28,201 nt of DNA, taken from assembly GCA_037134895.1 (NCBI GenBank), contig JBAXLI010000052.1:1-28201 (forward strand), read 5' to 3'. Source of the stretch: CAIRDP01 sp037134895. Its GTDB lineage: Bacteria > Bacteroidota > Bacteroidia > Bacteroidales > FEN-979. Shown here one piece after another: positions 23,642-28,201 of the stretch. The notes under the pieces are model-generated. The model was not told the DNA's origin and did not search any database. It was given only the letters and a program-made list of their open reading frames with translations. The translations under genes were made by a program, and so were the position numbers. Within the stretch, counting starts at the first letter, position 1. Each line of letters starts with the position of its first letter.

Positions 23642-24403
23642 ATGAAAGCTATATTTATAAAGGTTATCGCACTCTCTGCAGTAGTCGCAATAGGTCTGTC
23701 GGCCTGTTCCAAATCATCTGACAATCCAATTGAAACAATCACCCCTCCTACAGGAAACACCACTGGTACCACACCAGCATTTTCTGATGGTTACGGTGCC
23801 CTTGCTGCAGTTTCCACCGTCAGTTACCAGCTCATCGCAGGCACACTTGTTCCTATCACCCTGAACACAGGGGTTGCTGCATTTTACACTTCAGCCGGGT
23901 CGGGCAGCATGGCCGATGCAGGTGCCGTAACACTGAACGGAAAAACACTTACGAAACAAAGCAACAATTCCTACGTTTACTCGAATTTCACCGATCCCCT
24001 GCTTTTCAGCGGTACTTTTACCTGGACCGTTGCCGGTTCTTCATCGGTTCCGTCTATTTCCTATTCCGATGACAGACCCATGCCCTCTTATTCCGATTAT
24101 GCCTCACTGCCTTCGGCTATCACCAGATCGGCCGGTTTTACCCTTGACCTGTCGGGGAAAATCACTGGTGCAGATTCGGTCTATGTCGTGATCATCAGTT
24201 CCTCAGGCCAGATCATTAAACACCTTTCAGGCTCGCCCTCTCAGTGTGTCTTTACCTCTGCCGAACTGGGAACCCTTGCCGCATCCTCAACCGGGATCAT
24301 CGAAGTATGCCCATGGAACTATAAATCGGAAGACTTCAGCAGTAAAAAATTCTATTTCGTAAATGAAGGTGCTTTTGTAAAGTCAGGCATCGCAATAAAC
24401 TAA
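23642..24403 (+). CDS. Exported lipoprotein of unknown function
   Basis: 253 residues. Signal peptide MKAIFIKVIALSAVVAIGLSAC with a good lipobox (LSAC, Cys at residue 22), then SKSSDNPIE and a Thr/Pro/Gly linker (about 32-45). The mature domain (about 48-250) is beta-rich, Ser/Thr/Ala-rich and has few charges. Motifs include FTWTVAGSSSVPSISYSDDRPMPSY and GADSVYVVIISSSGQIIKHL; the latter looks like an Ig/fibronectin-type strand pair. No enzyme motif is seen. Start set by the strong promoter at 23585-23615. The gene ends at a strong bidirectional terminator. Residues after the Cys (SKSS) do not include the acidic motif typical of surface-exported Bacteroidota lipoproteins, so it may stay periplasmic. 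Confidence 0.85.
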   Translation: MKAIFIKVIALSAVVAIGLSACSKSSDNPIETITPPTGNTTGTTPAFSDGYGALAAVSTVSYQLIAGTLVPITLNTGVAAFYTSAGSGSMADAGAVTLNGKTLTKQSNNSYVYSNFTDPLLFSGTFTWTVAGSSSVPSISYSDDRPMPSYSDYASLPSAITRSAGFTLDLSGKITGADSVYVVIISSSGQIIKHLSGSPSQCVFTSAELGTLAASSTGIIEVCPWNYKSEDFSSKKFYFVNEGAFVKSGIAIN

Positions 24404-24409
24404 AACCCC

Positions 24410-24457
24410 CTAAAACAAAAAAGGCTGCAATGGATCTTGCAGCCTTTTTTGTTTTAG
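24410..24457. terminator. Bidirectional intrinsic terminator
   Basis: Perfect 21-bp inverted repeat: the arm at 24410-24430 ends AAAAAAGGCTGCAA, the loop is TGGATC (24431-24436), and the arm at 24437-24457 begins TTGCAGCCTTTTTT. A T-tract follows the GC stem on both strands. It lies between convergent lipoprotein genes and should terminate both. Confidence 0.92.
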
Positions 24458-24466
24458 GCAAATTCC

Positions 24467-25024
24467 CTAAATAGGTTCAACCCTCAACTGCACGTTCCCA
24501 TTGAGATACATCCCGACTGTTGCCGCCGGTAAGGGCCCGTTCAGCACACCGTAGATCCTTATATAAAAACTCGGATTGCTCAGGTACGGCCTGATGTTCA
24601 CATTATTCATCGTAACAACCACCGTTTTTGTCTGGGGGTTAGTATTCGTAACACTCCCCACCTCATTCTCAGGTGTGAAACCTGCATTGGTTGAAACTGT
24701 AGCCCGCATCGAGCTCAGCCAGTTGAATGTCGCATCGGGAGGTTGCTCAATAGTAACTGACAGGTAAGTGATATAAGTGTTTTGAATGACAGCGGAAGAA
24801 AAACCGTAAGAATTTATTAAGCTGTCAAGATTTATCCGGATTATCCCCGAATATAAAATCACCTCATTGGTTTTTAATCCTGTGCCGGTATAGGTGAAAT
24901 GCTGGGTGGGGATCTTCATCGAAACATCCACCGCCGTAAGCTCCTTCAACTTATTACAGGAGGTGAAAAGGATCAATGGCACGGCAAATACCATCATCAG
25001 CGAAAAAATAAGGCGTGTTTTCAT
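24467..25024 (-). CDS. Exported lipoprotein of unknown function
   Basis: 185 residues. Signal peptide MKTRLIFSLMMVFAVPLILFTSC with the lipobox-like FTSC (Cys at residue 23) followed by NKLKELTAVDVSMKIP. The mature part is beta-rich, with alternating Thr/Val strands (QTKTVVVTMNNVNIRPYLSNPSFYIRIYGVLNG) and an ending NGNVQLRVEP. It resembles small Bacteroidota lipoproteins with an Ig-like or barrel-lid fold; no family is recognised. I chose the ATG at 25024 because it gives the tightest signal peptide. ATGs at 25033 and 25048 are in frame and possible. It has its own promoter at 25062-25092, immediately after the stop of the upstream DUF6089 gene, so it can be made independently. Confidence 0.8.
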   Translation of the reverse strand: MKTRLIFSLMMVFAVPLILFTSCNKLKELTAVDVSMKIPTQHFTYTGTGLKTNEVILYSGIIRINLDSLINSYGFSSAVIQNTYITYLSVTIEQPPDATFNWLSSMRATVSTNAGFTPENEVGSVTNTNPQTKTVVVTMNNVNIRPYLSNPSFYIRIYGVLNGPLPAATVGMYLNGNVQLRVEPI

Positions 25025-25061
25025 ATGATTCATTTTAATAAGTTTCATTTAATTGCACCTC

Positions 25062-25092
25062 CAAATATAAGAAAATCCGGAGGCAAAAGCAA
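25062..25092 (-). promoter_or_regulatory. Promoter TTG-N20-TATATTTG for the lipoprotein gene
   Basis: On the minus strand, TTG (25092-25090) is followed after 20 bases by TATATTTG (25069-25062), an exact -7 element. Transcription should start near 25057. The -33 element directly adjoins the stop codon of the upstream gene (25094-25096). Confidence 0.62.
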
Positions 25093-25093
25093 G

Positions 25094-26257
25094 TTATTTG
25101 ATCGAATGATGACGCCTTCCGTCCTGGTAGGCAACAATAAACGCATCCCTTATGCCCAGTTTCTGCATTTTCTCTTTCAAATCTCTAGCACATTGAACGT
25201 CGGCACATCTCCCCACCATAAACCGCTCGACCTTCCCCTGCTTCTCAAGCCTCACTTCCTGAACAATATGGTACCGCTTTTTGATCGATGCAGCCGAATA
25301 CCGGTGCCGGTCAAAAGCACAGACCTGAACCGAATAACAAAACCCGGAACTGCTTTTCTGTTTCACCACAGGATTTGGCTTTTCTGACGGGTAAACCATC
25401 ACAGGCATGGCCTGTTCAGGCTGCCGGGCTTCAGGAGGCGGAGTGTACACCACGCTCTGCCGGGGAGTGTAAACAGGGTACGAGGCCTGGTAATCCTGCG
25501 TCTGTAGTTTCGAACTTTTCACCTTTTTGCTGCGAGGCCCGGCCAGACCGGTCCCCAGGTTGAATGAAATATTCACCGCAACATAATGAACAACATCATA
25601 AGGATATCCTCCCGGTGGAAAATTGTCAAGCTTGTCTGACAGATAAGTCTTATAGCTGTATTCCAACCCCAGGTTCAAACGGTTCCCGATCCGGTAATAA
25701 AACCCCAGTCCTGCAGGAATCACAAATGATGCATTGAAATTGCTAAGGGGATTGTCATACTTCAGCGAATCATAATCATACACCTTGTTGTTCAGCTTCG
25801 AATACCACCCCCCGTATCCCAGCCCTACCGTGCCATATACGAAAAACCTCCTCTTCTCGCTTGCCCCAAAAAACAGGTTTGAAAAATTGACGATCATATG
25901 CAGATCCCCCTCGAGAATGATCCCGGTAAAAGATTCCTGCAACTCTATATTGTTCTTAACATAGGTCTTGATACCCCCGTTCAGGATCCCGCTGTAAATA
26001 GAGAGCCTGAATCCGAAGACATTCGAGAAATAGTACTGTCCGTAAAGACTTGCCGCCAGCCCGGTCGACCTTTTGAGCGTGAAATTACCCACATTCAGGT
26101 CCCCCTTATAGATGGCAGGACCGAACATCAACCCAAACTGCCCGGTATTCCTGAGTACTGAATTGTAATTCGATGATGTAGCCTGAACCTGCGACGATGC
26201 TGTCCCCGCCCATAAGAATAACCATAAGACCAGGATCAGACCCGGACAGGATTTCAT
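25094..26257 (-). CDS. DUF6089-type outer-membrane barrel with C-terminal SPOR domain
   Basis: 387 residues. Signal peptide MKSCPGLILVLWLFLWAGTASS. The barrel domain (about 30-235) opens with the DUF6089 signature GQFGLMFGPAIYKGDLNVG and continues as amphipathic beta-strands (GLAASLYGQYYFSNVFGFRLSIYSG, FFVYGTVGLGYGGWY, LNLGLEYSYKTYLSDKLDNF). A Pro/Gln-rich linker (about 250-305) leads to a SPOR-like domain (about 310-385): SGFCYSVQVCAFDRHRYSAASIKKRY then KVERFMVGRCADVQCARDLKEKM. SPOR domains bind denuded peptidoglycan glycans. The order suggests a barrel in the outer membrane tethered to the wall. ATG at 26257 is preferred; a TTG at 26272 only adds five residues. The promoter is not clearly visible. 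Confidence 0.87.
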   Translation of the reverse strand: MKSCPGLILVLWLFLWAGTASSQVQATSSNYNSVLRNTGQFGLMFGPAIYKGDLNVGNFTLKRSTGLAASLYGQYYFSNVFGFRLSIYSGILNGGIKTYVKNNIELQESFTGIILEGDLHMIVNFSNLFFGASEKRRFFVYGTVGLGYGGWYSKLNNKVYDYDSLKYDNPLSNFNASFVIPAGLGFYYRIGNRLNLGLEYSYKTYLSDKLDNFPPGGYPYDVVHYVAVNISFNLGTGLAGPRSKKVKSSKLQTQDYQASYPVYTPRQSVVYTPPPEARQPEQAMPVMVYPSEKPNPVVKQKSSSGFCYSVQVCAFDRHRYSAASIKKRYHIVQEVRLEKQGKVERFMVGRCADVQCARDLKEKMQKLGIRDAFIVAYQDGRRHHSIK

Positions 26258-26324
26258 AAAGCCACTTATCAACTTCGTAAAAATACCCCCAAATCCCTGA
26301 AGCCCGATCCCAAGCTGCCCTTTT

Positions 26325-26344
26325 TTGTCAACAACCTGTTGTCA
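26325..26344. promoter_or_regulatory. TTGTCA repeat with CAACA/TGTTG dyad between divergent genes
   Basis: TTGTCA occurs at 26325-26330 and 26339-26344, and CAACA-ACC-TGTTG (26329-26341) is a perfect 5-bp dyad between them. It sits between the divergent genes at 26257 and 26476, 35 bases upstream of the -7-like TATCTTTA. It could be an operator; chance cannot be excluded. Confidence 0.3.
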
Positions 26345-26378
26345 GTTAAGGTTCTTCCTCAAATGAATTAAAAATTTG

Positions 26379-26386
26379 TATCTTTA
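26379..26386 (+). promoter_or_regulatory. -7-like element (TATCTTTA) for the hydrolase
   Basis: One mismatch to TAnnTTTG. It overlaps the ATG at 26386, so that ATG cannot be the translation start if this promoter is used. This supports ATG 26476, with a leader of about 80 bases. No -33 TTTG is seen. Confidence 0.4.
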
Positions 26387-26475
26387 TGACTGCGGATGTC
26401 TTATCCCGGTGCAGGTCATTCAACTGCTTTAATAACCTTGTCAGCCGCCCTGCATCCCGTTATAAACATATCATT

Positions 26476-27267
26476 ATGGCGTATTTAACGTATAAAAAGA
26501 AGGAAATTCATTACAGCGACACAGGAAAAGGCGATACAATCGTTCTCCTTCACGGCTTCACCGAAGATCTCCGGATCTGGAAGCAGTTCTCGGCCCGGCT
26601 TTCAAAGAATTACAGGGTCCTGTGTATCGACCTTCCGGGCCACGGGAAAAGCGAGTGCGTCGCCCTCACACATACGATGGAGGTCATGGCCGATACGGTA
26701 TCTTACATCCTCAAAAAACTGAAAATTAAAACATGCCTCCTCATTGGCCATTCCATGGGAGGCTACGTCACTCTTGCATTCGCCGCAAAGTATCCCCGGA
26801 TGCTTAAGGGTTTCGGACTCTTCCATTCCCATTGCTTTGCCGATTCGGAAGAGGACAAACGAAACCGCAACCGCACCATCGAGCTTGTTAAGAAAGATCG
26901 TTTTGGCTTCCTGGGTATGTTCATCCCGGGCCTGTTCCCCGAAGAAAGCCGCGAAAAATTCAAAAAGGAGATCGATTTCCTGATGTGGTGTGCAAGGGAG
27001 ATCCCGAAAGAAGGCATTATCGCGGCCCTGAAGGGAATGAAGGAACGCATTGATCAGACTGAACTGCTGAAATCGACAAAGCTGCCGGTCCTGTTCATTC
27101 TCGGACTAAAAGACTCAAAAGCACCGGTCTCTAAACTCTGGGATATGATCTCCCTGCCGGCCTTAAGCGAAAGCCTGATCCTTCGCGATTGCGGACATAT
27201 GGGCTATATCGAGGCTCCGGAGATGACCTTGAGAACGGTAAAGAACTTTGCGAGAAGGGTGTTTTGA
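26476..27267 (+). CDS. Alpha/beta-fold hydrolase
   Basis: 263 residues, no signal peptide. Oxyanion-hole motif LLHGFTEDLRIW (about 24-35), nucleophile elbow GHSMGG with S93, acid D213 (LGLKDSKAP) and base H241 (DCGHMGYIEAPE) form a complete catalytic triad. A cap region lies at about 120-190. IDLPGHGKSE (51-60) is the usual strand after the oxyanion hole. The substrate is unknown; the closest-looking relatives are esterases and C-C hydrolases of the MhpC type. I chose ATG 26476 (MAYLTYKKKEIHYSDTGKGD), which begins at the first strand of the fold; the ATG at 26386 overlaps a -7-like element and adds 30 unrelated residues. Its TGA lies inside the first of three 36-bp tandem repeats. Confidence 0.92.
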   Translation: MAYLTYKKKEIHYSDTGKGDTIVLLHGFTEDLRIWKQFSARLSKNYRVLCIDLPGHGKSECVALTHTMEVMADTVSYILKKLKIKTCLLIGHSMGGYVTLAFAAKYPRMLKGFGLFHSHCFADSEEDKRNRNRTIELVKKDRFGFLGMFIPGLFPEESREKFKKEIDFLMWCAREIPKEGIIAALKGMKERIDQTELLKSTKLPVLFILGLKDSKAPVSKLWDMISLPALSESLILRDCGHMGYIEAPEMTLRTVKNFARRVF

Positions 27268-27370
27268 AAGAAAGGGCAGCAGAAAATCCGCAGTCAAATT
27301 TGAAAGAAAGGGCAGCAGAAAATCTGCAGCCTAATTTGAAAGAAAGGGCAGCAGAAAATTCGCAGTCTAA
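27263..27370. repeat. Three 36-bp tandem repeats at the junction of convergent genes
   Basis: Units begin TTTGAAAGAAAGGGCAGCAG at 27263, 27299 and 27335, each exactly 36 bp and nearly identical, with differences only in the last third. The hydrolase stop lies in unit 1 and the stop of the minus-strand barrel gene (27367-27369) in unit 3. In a plus-strand frame other than that of the hydrolase the units read as an open 12-residue repeat, LKERAAENPQSN-like, ending at TAA 27375-27377. Confidence 0.92.
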
Positions 27371-28110
27371 AAAGTAAATCCCAGCCTGAACAGGAAAACA
27401 TGCTGGTAAGCTAACACATGCTCGGTGTATTCATTGACTACTTCGGTGATCTTCCCGGCTTCGAAAGAGGTATACTGGAATACCCAGTAATGGTTCTCTC
27501 CCGAAACCGACCAAATCGAATAACTCAGCGCGGCATAGATTCCAAAACGCTTGTAAATCCTTGCATTCACGCCAAGTTCGATGGCGGCGAAAAGTCCGCC
27601 CCTCAGGTAAGTATCGTAGGTGTAATAATAATTCCAGGCATAAGGCTGATAAACCCATTTCAGCCATTCATCGGCTTGTGAAGAAGGAGTGTTGATCAGC
27701 CATTTGTACCCTCCCTGCAATGCAACAACAGGCGTAACCCTCTTTTTTAGCATGGTGTACCTGATCTCGGCAAACACAGGCATTAGTGTGAAATTCGCGG
27801 TGTAATAACTGTAGGTGGGAAGGTCGGTGAAACGTTCAATGCCGATGCCGCCGCCAACGCCGAGATACGGGTTGAATTTATACCCGAATACAGTTTGCAT
27901 ACCGCTAAACCAGTTGCCCCTTTCGCTTACGATCGCAAAACTAGTGGCATTGTATAAGCCTTTTGGTTTGAGTCCGAGCCAGTTTTCAAACCCGCTTTCG
28001 TTTTTATTCCCGGGGTCTTTGTCTCTCTCAGCCTGCGCCAATACAGAACCGCAGAAAAAACTTCCACAAAAAACAAACAACCAGAAAAACATGTATTTGA
28101 TCCTGCTCAT
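27367..28110 (-). CDS. Outer-membrane beta-barrel protein of unknown function
   Basis: 247 residues. Signal peptide MSRIKYMFFWLFVFCGSFFCGSVLAQ, then a charged stretch (ERDKDPGNKNESG). Next is a barrel-like domain (about 45-247) of amphipathic strands rich in Tyr, Trp, Phe and Gly: FNPYLGVGGGIGIERFTDL, VTPVVALQGGYKWLIN, RGGLFAAIELGVNARIYKRFGIYAALSYSIW. It ends in LAYQHVFLFRLGFTF, with the C-terminal Phe expected of BAM-inserted barrels. It resembles general Bacteroidota outer-membrane beta-barrel proteins of the porin/OmpW-like kind; ligand unknown. The ATG at 28110 is preferred over a TTG at 28122. The promoter's -7 element and a heptanucleotide array lie directly upstream. Confidence 0.84.
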   Translation of the reverse strand: MSRIKYMFFWLFVFCGSFFCGSVLAQAERDKDPGNKNESGFENWLGLKPKGLYNATSFAIVSERGNWFSGMQTVFGYKFNPYLGVGGGIGIERFTDLPTYSYYTANFTLMPVFAEIRYTMLKKRVTPVVALQGGYKWLINTPSSQADEWLKWVYQPYAWNYYYTYDTYLRGGLFAAIELGVNARIYKRFGIYAALSYSIWSVSGENHYWVFQYTSFEAGKITEVVNEYTEHVLAYQHVFLFRLGFTF

Positions 28111-28129
28111 ACCTGTTTTCAAAGGACCG

Positions 28130-28137
28130 CAAAGGTA
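28130..28137 (-). promoter_or_regulatory. -7 element (TACCTTTG) of the barrel gene
   Basis: Minus-strand TACCTTTG matches TAnnTTTG exactly, 20 bases before the ATG at 28110. The -33 region expected about 20 bases further upstream is occupied by the heptanucleotide array, with no TTTG in it. Confidence 0.55.
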
Positions 28138-28146
28138 AGTATTTTA

Positions 28147-28201
28147 GGGATTGGGGATTGGGGATTGGGGATTAGGGATTAGGGATTGGGGATTGGGGAT
28201 T
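28147..28201. repeat. Heptanucleotide tandem array GGGATT(G/A), at least 7.9 copies, cut by the window edge
   Basis: Units GGGATTG x3, GGGATTA x2, GGGATTG x2 and a partial unit. It starts 9 bases upstream of the -7 element of the barrel gene. The plus strand has a run of at least three G every seven bases and could form G-quadruplexes. It is the same motif as at 16177-16218, with the C-rich strand again in the sense of the downstream gene. Confidence 0.93.

Noticed and set aside
26386..26475. N-terminal extension of the alpha/beta hydrolase from ATG 26386
   Set aside because: The ATG overlaps a -7-like element and the extra 30 residues do not belong to the fold; ATG 26476 starts cleanly.
27263..27370. 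36-bp repeats as a CRISPR array
   Set aside because: Units are directly adjacent with no spacers, and no cas gene is in the window.
27189..27377. Separate small gene encoding the KERAAEN repeats
   Set aside because: Its first half is the hydrolase C-terminus read out of frame, with no independent start signal; kept only as a note on the repeat.
28147..28201. GGGATTA/GGGATTG array as eukaryotic telomere or contamination
   Set aside because: The period is seven bases, not the eukaryotic TTAGGG six; it is flanked by bacterial genes, and the same motif occurs internally at 16177-16218.

Overview
The window reads as a chromosome segment of a Bacteroidota bacterium, most likely Bacteroidales-like. 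The evidence is two PorP/SprF-family type IX secretion (T9SS) outer-membrane proteins, two proteins with a gliding-motility-type (CHU_C, type B) C-terminal sorting domain, a PorE-like TPR/PD40/OmpA protein, a DUF6089 barrel, M13 peptidase and DUF1573 genes, and promoters of the Bacteroidota TTTG-N19-TAnnTTTG type. I see no rRNA, tRNA, CRISPR array, transposase or phage gene. Both ends cut through features: a histidine kinase gene on the left and a heptanucleotide repeat on the right.

Layout. (1) 1-3812: the start of a membrane sensor kinase (minus), a DUF1573 protein (plus), two translationally coupled unknown genes (minus), an Skp/OmpH-like secreted protein and a small membrane protein (plus). 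Both divergent intergenic regions carry TTTACA/TGTAAA half-sites repeated every 10-11 bp, ending about 33 bp before a -7-like element. (2) 3869-5125: a PQQ-type beta-propeller protein. (3) 5306-14541: five tightly spaced plus-strand genes, probably one operon: a giant CHU_C surface protein, PorP/SprF, a PorE-like OmpA protein, a soluble REC-PAS-histidine kinase and an NtrC-family sigma-54 activator. (4) 14801-19735: a second surface module of two secreted Ig-like proteins, a PKD-CHU_C protein and a second PorP/SprF. A good sigma-54 promoter candidate (14727-14742) lies just upstream. (5) 19773-23469, minus: nitroreductase, M13 peptidase, SAM methyltransferase. (6) 23642-28110: two lipoproteins facing each other across a strong bidirectional terminator, a DUF6089-SPOR outer-membrane protein, an alpha/beta hydrolase followed by three 36-bp tandem repeats, and an outer-membrane barrel protein whose promoter abuts a GGGATT(G/A) array.

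How it may work together. The most interesting reading is that module 1 encodes a T9SS surface complex plus its own two-component system, whose sigma-54 activator switches on module 2. This is an inference from gene order, domains and the promoter match. Domain calls rest on motifs read by eye; no database search was possible.
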